From Planctomycetota bacterium (GTDB lineage Bacteria > Planctomycetota > UBA1135 > GCA-002686595), in the NCBI GenBank assembly GCA_002686945.1, contig NYYZ01000029.1, positions 218,562-282,561 of the forward strand: a stretch of DNA of 64,000 nt, given 5' to 3'. The translations under genes and the position numbers were made by a program. This document shows positions 16,526 to 27,800 of the stretch, piece after piece. The first letter of the stretch is position 1. Each line of letters opens with the position of its first letter. The notes under the pieces are model-generated. The model did no database searches. It was not told the DNA's origin and saw only the letters and a program-made list of their open reading frames with translations.

Positions 16526-17818
16526 CTAACGATCGCGCACAGGTTCGGACGAAGTCGGGTGGGGCGAGAATATGGCGTTGTCGTGGAACAAATCGTCGAA
16601 CTGGTAGAAAACCTGACCCGATGCCCGCGGGGCTTCGATCTCGGCACTGATATCCCCCATGGCTGGAACCGGGCGCCCATGGGCATAGGTCAAGTCGGCC
16701 CAATAGCCCGCGCCAGGATTGGCCGGATCAATGAACAGGGTGCCATTGGCCGGATTGATCCAAAGGAACGTCTTCCAGGCACCGGTTGGCGGGATGATGT
16801 CACCTCCGGCAGGGTTCGGATTGCGCAGGAAGGGCGGAAACCAAAGCACGTCGGGGTTGCCGTCCCCATCCGTGTCGATGTTCTTGGCCCCGTACGGATT
16901 GAAAGCGGAGATATCGCTCTCACAGAACGACCCTAGCGGGTGCTGCCGGTGGGAGCACATTTTGGCCACGCCGTACCCCTCGGTCATCTGACCGATCACA
17001 AGGCCCTGTGTGCCATCGCCCTCTCTCAATCGCGAAGGACTCGGATGAGCCGTGCTACCGATAATGAACGGTGGAGGATTGAATCGAAAGTCGCCCCCGC
17101 GGGCTGCAGTTGAGTACTGGTAGCCAAGGCGCACATGGCCGTGACCGTCCAAGTAGGGACTCAGGCGTTCTTCATCTACCGGACGGGGAAAGACATCTGG
17201 TTGCTGAATTACATCGTAGTGGGGCCGAAAACCCCATCCCGCGCGCCACTGCATCTCGGCCACTTTAGGTGCCCCATAAGCGGGCTTGATGCTCATGATC
17301 TCGAAACTGTGGGAGCCAGATGAGAAGTTCGAACGGATGTCATCGTGCAGCTTCGGGCCGAAGTCCACCAGGCGGTAGTAGTGGCTGTGCTCATCGAGGT
17401 TGATCAGCTTGACCCTGAGGGAATCACTCTGGTCCCATCCACGGATGCGGTCGCCTCTGGGGCCTTCCCCATACATCTCGTTGTTGAGATAGACGCTGAC
17501 GAAGTCATAGGGACCGAATGAGTCCTGATCGATGCCCTCGGCGGCCAGGACATCCCACGCTTCAGGCGGCAGCGCGCGCTGGTCCTCCAGCAAATCGCAC
17601 CAGTCATCAAGAACGCCCCGTGGAGCGACTTGCTCGTCCTCCAGCATCCCCAGCACCTGCAGCGGGCTTGCTCCAGCAAGCACAGCCTGGGCCACCGTGT
17701 GGAGCTTCATTTCGGGTGCTGCGGCGCCTATGCCCGCGATGGACAGGCCCCGATTGCGGGTTGCGTAGCTCTCCCCCTGGGGATCCAGTTGCACACTGCC
17801 CGTGTGGGCATTGATCAT
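16526..17818 (-). pseudogene. C-terminal part of a secreted protein gene cut by an in-frame TAA
   Basis: A 430-codon open frame from an ATG at 17,816-17,818. It is in the same frame as the ORF that ends at 17,888; only one TAA and 23 sense codons (reading RGVYTWGWREHPPRIQFLQP and three more) lie between them, and those codons look like ordinary protein. The natural reading is one gene of about 719 codons with a nonsense codon at position 266. The product has a calcium-loop-like DTDGDGNPD and many Pro/Tyr/Trp residues. No family is recognised. It could also be translated by readthrough or reinitiation. Confidence 0.6.
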
Positions 17819-17887
17819 CTCAAAGATCGGCTGAAGGAACTGAATGCGCGGCGGATGCTCGCGCCAGCCCCAGGTGTAGACCCCCCG

Positions 17888-18685
17888 TTACAGGGAAAGG
17901 GGTGGAAACGCCACGGTCAACTCTGTGACCGAGTCGGTGCCAATCTGTGTCCAGACCGAGTCGAGTCCTTTGAAGGGAAACTGGACACTGCCCGGAATGC
18001 GATGATCCATTACAACACCCGTGGGCGAAAAGTCCTCGCGCACCAGGGAATAGATGCGGAAGTTGACGCGCAGGGTGTCGAGTGCATGGGCATCGACGGG
18101 AACCCGCAGCAGGAATGTGTCGCTGTCGAATTGGCTGTCATACCAAAGGAAGTTCACATCCACCTCCCAGATCGCTCGCGGCCGTCCGTCCATGCCGGGC
18201 TCAGTCAGACCGGTGTTGGTCAGAACCTTCATTTTGTACTCGCCGGGAACCTGACCGGGGGCCACACCGCCCTGGTTGTAATTCAGCATGGGAAAGCCGT
18301 CGTAGATGCGGCCCTGGGTGGTGCCGAGCAGAATCGCTTCCAACTCCTCCGCTGCAAGCAGCATCCCTGCAGAATCGCCATCGTCCGCAAACTCCTCCAG
18401 TTCTTTCACTGCGCGGCAGAGCCCCTCGTTAGGACTCTCTACCAGGACAATCGGATGGCCCATCATGCTGAGCTGACCCTCTGCATCCTGCTCAACGACA
18501 GGACCGATCAAATTCAGTTGCTGGCCACCAGCAGCCTGATCGGTGTGGGGAATGCGCACATCGCTGCCAACCATGGCAGAGAACATGGGGTCCAGAATGC
18601 CAGGGTCGTTGGCGTCCTGAGCGAGGCCTTGGGGAGCTACTGCAACGCCGACCAGCAGGGCGAGTTCTTGAATGAGTCTTCTCAT
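17888..18685 (-). pseudogene. N-terminal part of the interrupted secreted protein gene
   Basis: 265 codons from the ATG at 18,683-18,685 to a TAA at 17,888-17,890. The first 22 residues (MRRLIQELALLVGVAVAPQG then LA) look like a Sec signal peptide with cleavage near LAQ-DA, so the product is exported. The rest has no recognised domain; Asp/Gly-rich and beta-rich stretches suggest an extracytoplasmic protein. The frame continues through the stop into the downstream half. If the stop is real, a 265-aa secreted protein could still be made. Confidence 0.6.
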
Positions 18686-18844
18686 CTTGAGACAACCAAA
18701 AAGTGGGGTTAACGAACGGTTGCTAATGAGAGGGTGAAGCCTCGATCGCTTTAGGCCTCAGACATCACGCTACGGCAATTACTCAAGGAATAGTCATTCT
18801 AGAGAGATGTTCTCATTCTGAGACATTCAGTCCACCCGACATAC

Positions 18845-18862
18845 CTACTGAACGATCGGTAG
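18845..18862. promoter_or_regulatory. TetR-operator-like palindrome
   Basis: CTACTGAACGATCGGTAG is an 18-bp imperfect palindrome (14 of 18 positions symmetric) of the ACYGANCGNTCRGT type often bound by TetR-family regulators. It lies about 160 bp upstream of the secreted-protein gene. No TetR gene is in the window, so the binding protein is unknown. Confidence 0.35.
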
Positions 18863-19034
18863 GGGCTAGAAGGAGGCACTAGCGTGAGTGGCAAATTCCA
18901 GATCTCACTCCCGTGCAATCCTCTTGATCACAATTCTCCGACGATGTGTCCCGCTTTGATGCACCTTCTAAATTTGAGACACGACACCTTTCAAATTGAG
19001 ACACAGGGCCTCGGGACCTCAGGCCCTGATCAGC

Positions 19035-19081
19035 GCCTAAACGCAGCAAGCCCCACAGTGTGGGGCTTGCTGCGTTTAGGC
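19035..19081 (-). terminator. 23-bp perfect hairpin downstream of rpsG
   Basis: Two 23-bp arms (19,035-19,057 and 19,059-19,081) are exact reverse complements around a single G, giving a very stable hairpin 56 nt after the rpsG stop. No T-run follows on the minus strand, so it may act as a processing or 3'-protecting structure or as a terminator without a U-tract. A second 8-bp inverted repeat (CAGGGCCT/AGGCCCTG, 19,004-19,028) follows. Confidence 0.6.
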
Positions 19082-19136
19082 TCTGAACGAAAGGCGCCAC
19101 TCGCCAAGGCCTTGAACTCAAGGTCGCTCAGACGAC

Positions 19137-19610
19137 CTAGCGACCGAAGTGCGCGTAGGCCTTGTTGGCGTCCGCCATCTTGTGCACATTTTCTTTCCAC
19201 TGCACCGAAGCGCCGGTGCCGTTGTAGGCGTCGACCAACTCTTCTGCCAGGCGTTCGCGCATGGGCTTGCCCTTTTTCTTGCGGCTGTTGTCGATCACCC
19301 AGCGGATGGCCAATGCCTGTTGACGGGCACGCTTGACCTCGCGCGGAATCTGATAGTTCGCACCACCCACGCGCTTAGAGCGCACCTCCACAGCGGGCTT
19401 GGCGTTCTCGATAGCCGTGGTGAAGATCTCCTCCTGCTCCACATCCGGAAGCTTCTGGGCCGCCAGGTCAAGGGCATCATAGAACACCTTCTGGGCGACA
19501 CTCTTCTTGCCGGACAACATGATCTTGTTGATGATCTTGGTGGCCAACATGGAGTTGAACTTGGGGTCGGGGCGCTGTAGGACAGCGGTTGATTTGTAGT
19601 TACGGGGCAT
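19137..19610 (-). CDS. rpsG: 30S ribosomal protein S7
   Basis: S7 (157 aa) nucleates assembly of the 30S head. Signature blocks include VLQRPDPKFNSMLATKIINKIM, VGGANYQIPREVKRARQQALAIRW and the C-terminal GTGASVQWKENVHKMADANKAYAHFGR. It follows rpsL by 43 nt. In the standard str operon fusA and tuf would follow; here the downstream neighbour is an unrelated block and a hairpin. Confidence 0.98.
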   Translation of the reverse strand: MPRNYKSTAVLQRPDPKFNSMLATKIINKIMLSGKKSVAQKVFYDALDLAAQKLPDVEQEEIFTTAIENAKPAVEVRSKRVGGANYQIPREVKRARQQALAIRWVIDNSRKKKGKPMRERLAEELVDAYNGTGASVQWKENVHKMADANKAYAHFGR

Positions 19611-19653
19611 TACTTGAAGGCTCTTGCTGGATCAGTTCAGGGCGCTCACAAAA

Positions 19654-20028
19654 TCAGGACTTGGGACGCTTGCAGCCGTATTTGGAGCGACCGGCCTTGC
19701 GGTCGTCGACACCCGAAGTGTCAAGGGTGCCGCGGACAATGTGGTAGCGAACACCAGGAAGATCGCGCACACGCCCTCCACGAATCAGGACCACGCTGTG
19801 CTCCTGCAGATTGTGGCCCTCACCAGGAATGTAGGCCGTGACCTCCTTGCCATTCGATAGACGCACGCGAGCAGTCTTTCGCAGAGCTGAGTTGGGCTTC
19901 TTGGGGGTCTGGGTCTTGACCTGCAGACAGACCCCACGCTTGTGGGGACAAGTGTCGAGAACAGGGGACTTGGACCGGTTGACCGGCTTCTTGCGTCCCT
20001 TGCGGATGAGTTGGTTGATCGTGGGCAT
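19654..20028 (-). CDS. rpsL: 30S ribosomal protein S12
   Basis: S12 (124 aa) controls decoding accuracy. It starts [14 protein letters not shown] and has the loop [17 protein letters not shown] with the streptomycin-site lysine intact, and [12 protein letters not shown] with the aspartate that is methylthiolated in many bacteria. The upstream in-frame stretch to 20,148 lacks homology and covers the promoter, so I chose the ATG at 20,026-20,028. Confidence 0.97.
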   Translation of the reverse strand: MPTINQLIRKGRKKPVNRSKSPVLDTCPHKRGVCLQVKTQTPKKPNSALRKTARVRLSNGKEVTAYIPGEGHNLQEHSVVLIRGGRVRDLPGVRYHIVRGTLDTSGVDDRKAGRSKYGCKRPKS

Positions 20029-20120
20029 GGATGGGGCAAACTGACCCTTGGGCCAGCGGGCCGACCTGACGGTGGCCTTGGGGTGGTCTGCGCTCTTGGC
20101 TGCCAGACCTGGGGGCAAAG

Positions 20121-20148
20121 ATTCTAGGGAGCAGGGGCCAGCCGTCAA
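20121..20148 (-). promoter_or_regulatory. predicted sigma70-type promoter of rpsL-rpsG
   Basis: On the minus strand TTGACG (20,143-20,148) is followed by a 16-nt spacer and TAGAAT (20,121-20,126). The predicted start near 20,114 leaves a leader of about 86 nt before rpsL. It lies in the 153-nt spacer after rpoC, so the str genes can be transcribed apart from rpoBC. Confidence 0.6.
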
Positions 20149-20181
20149 GTGTCAACGGTCAGCTTCCCGGTTGGAAAGGGG

Positions 20182-23100
20182 TCAGGACCCGGTTTCAAGG
20201 CCTCCGGGGGTCGGAGAATCGGGGGAGGGGGACTCTTCCGCCTCGGGGGGGGTGTCCAGAGGTGCGACTGCCGGGGGGATTTCCGCCGGGAGTACCGGTT
20301 CGGAATCATCCTCTGGAACCGCCTGTGGGGAATCCAAGGGGTCTGTGTTGAGGACCAGGTCATCGCTGGAGCTGGGCGCAGACCCGGAGACTTCTCCGGC
20401 ATCAGCGGTGCCCATCAGAACATCCATGCCGGGCAGGGGCTCAAGACTATCAAAGCCACCTCCTCCTGCAGGCGCACCTGCCGAGGCCGCGCCCATTCCC
20501 AGGACTGCAGCTGGATCCGGAGTAGGACTGGCGGGAACCATGGGGTCCAGCGTGCCCGCCAGCAGCGCGGCCATATCATCGTCGGTGGGCTCGATGCTGC
20601 CGAAGCCGCCGATCTCACCAAAGTCGATGTTCTTCTTTACACGGGTACGACTGTGGTCGCGGAAGCCTGTGCCCGTGGGCACCAGATGTCCCAAGATCAC
20701 ATTTTCCTTGAGGCCAACGAGGAAATCGCGCTTGCCTGCAATGGCAGCCTCAGTCAATACCTTGGTGGTCTCCTGGAACGAAGCCGCAGAGATGAAAGAA
20801 TCCGAGGAGAGCGACGCCTTGGTCACTCCCAACAACAGAGTGTTGCCTGTGGCAGGCTTGCGCCTATCGCGACGCATTGCCTCGTTGGCGATACGGAATG
20901 CATGCCGGTCCACGATAGCACCTGGCAGGAAGGAAGCATCACCCGGGTCAGAAACCTGCACCTTGCGCATCATCTGAGAGAGGATGACTTCAATGTGCTT
21001 ATCGTCGATGACCACAGACTGGCTGCGGTAGACGTTTTGGATTTCACCCAGCAGATACTCCTGGGCAGCTTCTTCGCCACGAATCCGGAGAATGTCATCC
21101 GGATAGAGGGGACCGTCTACCAACGCTTCGCCAGCTTCGACCTCGTCACCCTTGTGAACTCTGAGGTGCTTGCCCTGGGGCACGGCGTGCTCGGCTTCCT
21201 CGATGACCTCGCCGTTCTCACCCTTGGCCTTCACAATGATCGTGCGCTTGCCGCGTTTGCGATCACCTAGTTCCACCTCACCTTCGATCTCACTCATCAC
21301 CGCAGGCTCTTTCGGACGGCGAGCCTCGAACAGTTCGGTCACCCGCGGAAGACCTCCGGTGATGTCTTGGGTACCGGTGGCTTCCCGCGGAGACTTTGCC
21401 AGCAAGGTGCCCTGCCCGATCTTGGCCTGGTCTTCAACTTCCAGGTAAGCCTTCTCGGGCACCGGATAGATCGCCAAGGTCTCGCCCTTGGAGTCCTTGA
21501 TGGCCAGTTGGGGATGCAACTCGCCCTTGTGCTCAATAACCTGGGCTCGCGAGGTCTTACGACGGGCGTCCCGTTCGATCTTGAGGGTCTTGCCCTCCAC
21601 AAGGTCCTCGAAGTGGATGGTTCCTTTGAATTCCGAGATGATCGGCACGGAGTGCGGGTCCCAGGTACAGAGCACATCGCCAGCGGAGATCTGCTGGCCC
21701 TCAGTCACCTGCAGTGATGCACCGGTAGGAATCGCGTACTGATCGATGTCGCGGTCGCGGTCGTCGGTCAAAGTGATCATGCCATTGCGATTGAGAACCA
21801 GCACCTCGCCTTTGCCCTTGCCGCTGCTGTCGGCTGTCACAACCCGCAGATTGTTGAAGCGTACTGTGCCATCCCGCTTGGCGCGACGCTCGGTTTCTTC
21901 AACCGAACGACTCGCCGTACCACCAATGTGGAAAGTCCGCATGGTGAGCTGGGTGCCCGGTTCACCAATGGACTGGGCAGCGATGATGCCAACCGCCAAG
22001 CCGCGCTCGGCCAATTGACCCCGTGCCAGGTCCATGCCGTAGCAACGGGCGCAGACCCCGAGAGGAGCCTCGCATGTCAAGGTGTTTCGCACGCGAATGC
22101 GCTCGTGGCCCAGGGCCTCAATGCGCTCGGCAATCTCTTGGGTGATGGCCTCTCCATCGCGGACCACCACTTCGTCGTTGACCACATCGATGATCGTGTC
22201 CCGAGCCACCCGTCCCCGGATGCCTTGAGCCAGAGAAACCGCCACGCGATCACCCTTGTAGACGATGGACTTGGCACCGCAGCCCATGGTGCCGCAGTCG
22301 TCCATGGTGACAACCACGTTCTGTGCCACGTCAGTCAGCTTGCGAGTCAAGTAGCCTGCGTCGGCGGTCTTGAGGGCAGTGTCAGCCAGTCCCTTTCGAG
22401 CACCGTGGGTAGAGGAGAAGTACTCCAGTACCCTCAAGCCCTCACGGAAGTTGGCCTTGATGGGCGTCTCGATGATCTTGCCCGACGGCTTGGCCATCAG
22501 GCCGCGCATACCGCCCAACTGACGGATCTGGTCCACGGAACCACGCGCACCGGAGTCCACCATGCAGTAGATCGGGTTTACATAGCCTGTCTCCTCGTTG
22601 AAGTCCTCTTTCAACACGGCCATCAGGTCGAGGCCGACCTTCTCCCGGGCGTGAGTCCACAGATCAATGATCTTGAGGTACCGCTCGCCCTCAGTAATCA
22701 CACCCCTGTTGTAGGCTTTTTCAATCTTGTCGATCTCGTCCTGGGTCTCTTTCAGCACCACAGGCTTGGTGTCGGGGATACGAATATCGCTGCTAGCAAA
22801 AGACATGCCCGCGCGAGTCGCGGCCTTGAAGCCCAAGTCCTTGAGGTCGTCAAGCAGTGCCAGAGTTGACTGACGGCCTAGCAGATGGTGGCAATCAGAG
22901 ATCAAGCCCTGAATGGCACTCTTGCTGAGCTTGTAATTGTAGAGGGGCATCCCTGGCGGCAGGATGTCGTTGAACAAGATGCGTCCCACAGTGGTTTCCA
23001 CGTAGACCGGAGTACCGTCTTCCGAGGGCACCTTGCCTGCGCTGTCCACATCCACAGGAAGATCCTTACTGCCAAACTTGACCTGGGATTCGGGTGCCAA

Positions 23101-24738
23101 CTTGACGCGAATCGCGTCGAGAGTGCGCACGGATCCGTGACTGAGCGCCTGGAATACCTCGGCCCGCGATGAGAAGTTCCTGGGGTTCTCACGACTGGTC
23201 AAGGGATCCTTTGTGAGGTAATAGATCCCCAGCACCATGTCCTGGGAAGGTGAAATGATAGGGCTGCCATTGGAAGGCGAGAAGATGTTGTTGCTCGCCA
23301 GCATCAAGGTCGAGGCTTCAATCTGAGCCTCGAACGAAAGAGGCAGGTGCACCGCCATCTGGTCCCCGTCGAAGTCCGCGTTGAAACCACCACAGACCAG
23401 AGGGTGCAGGCGGATCGCGTTACCTTCAATCAGCACCGGCTCGAACGCCTGAATGCCCATACGGTGCAGAGTCGGCGCGCGGTTGAGCATCACCGGGTGG
23501 TCACGGGTGACCTCTTCCAGAATGTCCCAGACCTCACCCTCGCGGCGCTCAAGCATGCGCTTGGCGGACTTGATTGTGTCCGCAAGGCCCAGATCCTTGA
23601 GGCGCCGGATAATGAAGGGCTGGAAGAGTTCCAGAGCGATTTTCTTGGGCAGACCACATTGGGTGAGATTCAACTCAGGGCCAACCACGATCACCGAACG
23701 GGCGCTGTAATCAACCCGCTTGCCCAGCAGGTTTTCGCGGAAACGTCCCTGTTTGCCCTTGATCATGTCGGTCAGGGACTTGAGCGGACGGTTCGAGGAG
23801 CCGAGCACGGGACGACGACAGCGCCCGTTGTCGAACAACGCGTCGACAGCCTGCTGCAGCATGCGCTTCTCATTGCGTATGATGACCTCAGGGGCGTTCA
23901 GATCAATCAGCTTCTTGAGGCGGTTGTTGCGGTTGATCAGCCGACGATACAGATCGTTCAGATCGCTGGTGGCAAAGTTGCCGGAATCCAGCAAGACCAA
24001 CGGCCGCAGGTCCGGCGGAATGATCGGAACCACATCCAACACCATCCAGTCGGGCTCGTTGCCCGAGTCACGCAACATCTCCACAGTCCGAAGACGCTTG
24101 ATGATGTCCTTCATGCGCTGCTTTGAGCGGGTGGACTGAAGTTCCTCGCGCAGTTCCTCGGACACACTGGGCAGATCGAGCTTGCGCAGGATCTTCTTGA
24201 TGCACTCAGCCCCCATTTCGGCTTCGAATTCGGTGCCGTACTTGGAGCGATTGTCGCGGTATTCTTCCTCTGTCAGCAGCTGGTACTTCTCAAGGGGCGT
24301 GTCACCCGCGTCCACGACCATATAGTCCTGGAAATAGATCACGCGCTCAAGACTGGAGACCTTGACCCCCAGCAGGTTGCCCAAGCGACTGGGCATGGCC
24401 TTGAAGAACCAGATGTGGGTCACCGAGGCAGCCAGATTCACGTGCCCCATGCGGCTACGGCGCACACGGCTGTGAGTGATCATGACCCCGCACTTATCAC
24501 AGACAATGCCCTTGTGCTTGATGCCCTTGTACTTGCCGCAGAAGCACTCCCAGTCCTTTTCGGGGCCAAAGATACGCTCGCAGAACAGGCCATCGCGTTC
24601 CGGACGATAAGTACGGTAGTTGATAGTCTCAGGCTTCTTGACCTCACCGTAGGACCAGGAACGAATGTCCTCTGGGGATGCCAGCGCGATGGTCACGCTG
24701 CCGTAGTCGTTGATCCGGCTGTACTTGACTTCTTCCAT
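20182..24738 (-). CDS. rpoC: DNA-directed RNA polymerase subunit beta'
   Basis: RpoC (1,518 aa) carries the catalytic [16 protein letters not shown] motif with the three Mg-binding aspartates. The N-terminal zinc site (CFCGKYKG ... CDKCG), the second zinc site ([13 protein letters not shown]) and the trigger-loop region [13 protein letters not shown] are present. The start [14 protein letters not shown] at 24,736-24,738 fits the family; the upstream in-frame sequence is repeat DNA. The conserved core ends near [12 protein letters not shown]; about 145 further residues form a Pro/Asp/Glu/Ser-rich acidic tail not found in standard beta'. Confidence 0.97.
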   Translation of the reverse strand: MEEVKYSRINDYGSVTIALASPEDIRSWSYGEVKKPETINYRTYRPERDGLFCERIFGPEKDWECFCGKYKGIKHKGIVCDKCGVMITHSRVRRSRMGHVNLAASVTHIWFFKAMPSRLGNLLGVKVSSLERVIYFQDYMVVDAGDTPLEKYQLLTEEEYRDNRSKYGTEFEAEMGAECIKKILRKLDLPSVSEELREELQSTRSKQRMKDIIKRLRTVEMLRDSGNEPDWMVLDVVPIIPPDLRPLVLLDSGNFATSDLNDLYRRLINRNNRLKKLIDLNAPEVIIRNEKRMLQQAVDALFDNGRCRRPVLGSSNRPLKSLTDMIKGKQGRFRENLLGKRVDYSARSVIVVGPELNLTQCGLPKKIALELFQPFIIRRLKDLGLADTIKSAKRMLERREGEVWDILEEVTRDHPVMLNRAPTLHRMGIQAFEPVLIEGNAIRLHPLVCGGFNADFDGDQMAVHLPLSFEAQIEASTLMLASNNIFSPSNGSPIISPSQDMVLGIYYLTKDPLTSRENPRNFSSRAEVFQALSHGSVRTLDAIRVKLAPESQVKFGSKDLPVDVDSAGKVPSEDGTPVYVETTVGRILFNDILPPGMPLYNYKLSKSAIQGLISDCHHLLGRQSTLALLDDLKDLGFKAATRAGMSFASSDIRIPDTKPVVLKETQDEIDKIEKAYNRGVITEGERYLKIIDLWTHAREKVGLDLMAVLKEDFNEETGYVNPIYCMVDSGARGSVDQIRQLGGMRGLMAKPSGKIIETPIKANFREGLRVLEYFSSTHGARKGLADTALKTADAGYLTRKLTDVAQNVVVTMDDCGTMGCGAKSIVYKGDRVAVSLAQGIRGRVARDTIIDVVNDEVVVRDGEAITQEIAERIEALGHERIRVRNTLTCEAPLGVCARCYGMDLARGQLAERGLAVGIIAAQSIGEPGTQLTMRTFHIGGTASRSVEETERRAKRDGTVRFNNLRVVTADSSGKGKGEVLVLNRNGMITLTDDRDRDIDQYAIPTGASLQVTEGQQISAGDVLCTWDPHSVPIISEFKGTIHFEDLVEGKTLKIERDARRKTSRAQVIEHKGELHPQLAIKDSKGETLAIYPVPEKAYLEVEDQAKIGQGTLLAKSPREATGTQDITGGLPRVTELFEARRPKEPAVMSEIEGEVELGDRKRGKRTIIVKAKGENGEVIEEAEHAVPQGKHLRVHKGDEVEAGEALVDGPLYPDDILRIRGEEAAQEYLLGEIQNVYRSQSVVIDDKHIEVILSQMMRKVQVSDPGDASFLPGAIVDRHAFRIANEAMRRDRRKPATGNTLLLGVTKASLSSDSFISAASFQETTKVLTEAAIAGKRDFLVGLKENVILGHLVPTGTGFRDHSRTRVKKNIDFGEIGGFGSIEPTDDDMAALLAGTLDPMVPASPTPDPAAVLGMGAASAGAPAGGGGFDSLEPLPGMDVLMGTADAGEVSGSAPSSSDDLVLNTDPLDSPQAVPEDDSEPVLPAEIPPAVAPLDTPPEAEESPSPDSPTPGGLETGS

Positions 24739-24756
24739 GGGAGATTTTTCGTTTGT

Positions 24757-24813
24757 ACGGTGCTGGGGGGTACAGTGCTGGGAAATGCGGTGCTGGGGGG
24801 GTGCGGTGCTGTT
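24757..24813. repeat. four short direct repeats between rpoB and rpoC
   Basis: GTGCTG followed by G-rich sequence recurs at 24,760, 24,775, 24,790 and 24,806, a period of 15-16 bp. On the minus strand this is a C-rich CAGCAC repeat in the 90-nt rpoB-rpoC spacer, just before the rpoC ribosome-binding site. Function unknown; slippage-prone. Confidence 0.7.
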
Positions 24814-24828
24814 GAGCAATACGGTCGA

Positions 24829-27800
24829 TCAGAGAGTTGCTGCGGATTTCTTGTGCAGCTGCATATTGAGGCCTAAGCCCCGGATCTCATTGGTAAGCAC
24901 TTCGAAGGAAACCGGCGTGCCAGGTTCCAGAACATTGAGGCCCTTGACCATCGATTCGTAGATCTTGGTGCGACCGTCCACATCGTCCGACTTGACAGTC
25001 AGGAGTTCCTGCAGAATCGACGCGGCGCCATAGGCCTCAAGGGCCCAGACTTCCATTTCCCCGAAGCGCTGACCGCCGAAGCGCGCCTTACCGCCCAGGG
25101 GCTGTTGGGTGATCAAACTGTAAGGGCCAGTAGCCCGTGCGTGCACTTTCTCGTCCACCAAGTGGTGCAACTTGAGCATGTACATGATGCCCACCGTGAC
25201 CTTCTGCTCGAAAGCAACACCCGAGCGCCCATCAAACAACTGGAACTTGGCGTCCGTGGGGAAGTCGGCCTCTGCCAAGACCTGCGCAATCTCCTCTTCC
25301 TTGGCACCATCGAAAGCAGGCGTATAACACCGGATTCCGAGCTTGTGCGCTGCAAAGCCCAAGTGGGTCTCCAGAATCTGGCCAACGTTCATGCGGCTGG
25401 GAACACCCAGGGGATTGAGCACGATATCAACGGGCTGACCGTCATCCAGGTAGGGCATGTCCTCGATAGGACAGATCTTGCTGATGACGCCCTTGTTTCC
25501 GTGGCGACCAGCCATCTTGTCCCCCACCGAGATGTTGCGCTTGGTGGCCACATAGATCTTGACCATCTCCAGCACACCCGTGGGAAGTTCGTCCCCGCGG
25601 CTAAGACGGTTGACGATCTTGTTCTTCTCAGCCTCGCGGGCTTCGATCTTGACGGTGGAATCGTGAATCGCACGCAATGAATCTTCGCGCCCCGTTCCCT
25701 CGTCTGCAGCCTCGGCGGCCTGCTGACAAAGCACCTTGACCCGACGCAGTTCGTCATAGGTCGAAGTGTCGTCAAGAGAGAACCCAGTGCCGGTCATGTC
25801 ATCCTGAATCGTGACCGCAAGGCTCTCCTGAACCTTGGCCAGCATGGTTGCAGTATTCTCGCGCAGAGCTGAGAGGAAGCTCATTTCCGCGTCTCGGATG
25901 ACGTTCAGAGTCTGTGCGCGCTCTTCGTCCGTCAGGTTGACCCGACGAGAGAACTTGCGGGCATCGATAACCACTCCACGGGTACCCGGGGGCATGGTCA
26001 AACTGGCGTTCTTCACGTCAACGCCGGCCTTGCCAAAGATCGCGTGCAGCAGTTTCTCCTCTGGAGTCAGCTCGCTCTTGGACTTGGGAGCAACCTTGCC
26101 CACCAGCACGTCGCCAGCAGTCACAAAGGTGCCAACACGAATCATGCCGGACTCGTCCAGATTGGCCAGAGCGCCCTCACCCACGTTGGGAATGTCCGGA
26201 GTGAATTCTTCTTTACCCAACTTGGTCTCGCGGATTTCAACCTCGTACTCCTCGATGTGCACCGAAGTGAATACGTCGTCGCGCACCAGACGCTCGGAAA
26301 CCAATATGGCATCCTCATAGTTGAATCCGTCCCAGGGCATGAATGCCACCACCAGGTTCTTGCCCAGTGCCAGTTCACCATGATGACTGGAAGCGCCATC
26401 AGCCAACAGGTCGCCCTTCTGCACCACATCACCCGCACGCACCATGGGACGGTGGTTCTGGGTGGTGCGCTCGTTCATGCCACGGAACTTGGTCAGATGA
26501 TACTCGTCGTCGCCAACGATGATCACGCGACTGTCGGCGTACTCCACCGTGCCCGCATTGCGAGCGAAAAGGTGAATGTTCGAATTCTCGCAGACCAGCT
26601 TCTCCATGCCGGTCCCAACGATGGGCACTTCGGGAATCACCAGAGGCACCGCTTGACGCTGCATGTTTGAACCCATCAGAGCCCGGTTGGCGTCATCGTG
26701 CTCCAGGAACGGAATCAGGGACGCGGAGATACCGATGATCTGCTTGGGAGAGACATCGACATAGTTCACTTCTTCGGGGGCAACTTCCACATTGTCCCCG
26801 TCACGACGGGCGAGTACCCGGTCTTGGGTAATCTTGCCTTTTTCGTCCACCAACACGTCCGCGGGAACCATGACCATGCCAAGTTCCTCGTCCGCTCGCA
26901 GGTAGCTGACTTTGCTGGTCACCGTTCCTTTGGTTACCTTGCGATAGGGCGAGGTCAGAAAGCCATAGGAGTCCAGTTTGGAATACAGGGCCAAGGACGA
27001 GATCAGGCCGATGTTGGCCCCTTCCGGGGTCTCGATCGGGCACAAGCGCCCATAGTGGGAGAGGTGCACATCACGCACATCGAACCCGGCGCGTTTTCGG
27101 TTCAGACCGCCCGGGCCCAGGGCCGACAGACGGCGTTCATGCGCCAGCTGACTAAGTGGATTGGCCTGGTCTACCACCTGCGAAAGCTCTGAGCGACCAA
27201 AGAAGTAGTCCACGGCACTTGAGAAGGTCTTCGAGTTGATCAACTCACGGGGCTTGATCTTCTCGCGATCCTCAAGGTTCATGCGTTCCTGTGCCGTGCG
27301 GCGCAGCTTGAGGAGACCCTTGCGGAACTCCTCCCCCGCCAGTTCAGCGATGGTGCGCACCCGACGGTTACCAAGGTTGTCAATGTCGTCGATTTCGCCT
27401 TCGCCCTTGCGCAGGCCCACCAGGTACTTGACCGAATTGAGAATGTCCTGGGGTTGAAGGACCTGCACCTTCTCGTCGATGTCCTGAGTGAACTTGCGGT
27501 TCAGACGGAAACGGCCCACACGACCCAAACGATAGCGTTGGGGATCGTAGAACTTCTCGTGGAACAGTTCGCGGGCCTTCTCCAACTGGGGCGGATTGCC
27601 CGGGCGAAGGCGCGAGTAGATCTTCAGCAGAGCATCCTCGTGACTGCGCACGGTGGAATCGTCGTGCATGCTGTTCAGGATCAGCATGTCCAGATCTGTA
27701 ATGTTCGCGTCAATGATCTCGACTTCAGCCAGTTCACTGGCAGCGATCTCAATGGCCGCGGTTTCGGGGATCGGCATGCCCGAAGGCACCAAGACCTCGC

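Larger units (their letters stand above)
18686..19136. other. 451-bp intergenic region with repeats and palindromes
   Basis: No convincing gene. It holds four TGAGACA copies (18,688, 18,829, 18,975, 18,997; the first lies just upstream of the secreted-protein start), a CTACTGAACGATCGGTAG palindrome, two hairpins near rpsG, and an AGGAGG followed 7 nt later by GTG (18,884, plus strand) that opens only a short frame running antisense into rpsG. It looks like a junction or remnant region rather than a simple spacer. Confidence 0.5.

Noticed and set aside
18884..19336. Plus-strand GTG ORF with a perfect AGGAGG site
   Set aside because: It runs antisense into rpsG, has no homology, and its content is irregular. 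At most it marks the start of a lost gene.
22000..22870. Large plus-strand ORFs opposite rpoC and rpoB
   Set aside because: High-GC shadow frames; the minus strand encodes intact polymerase subunits with catalytic motifs.
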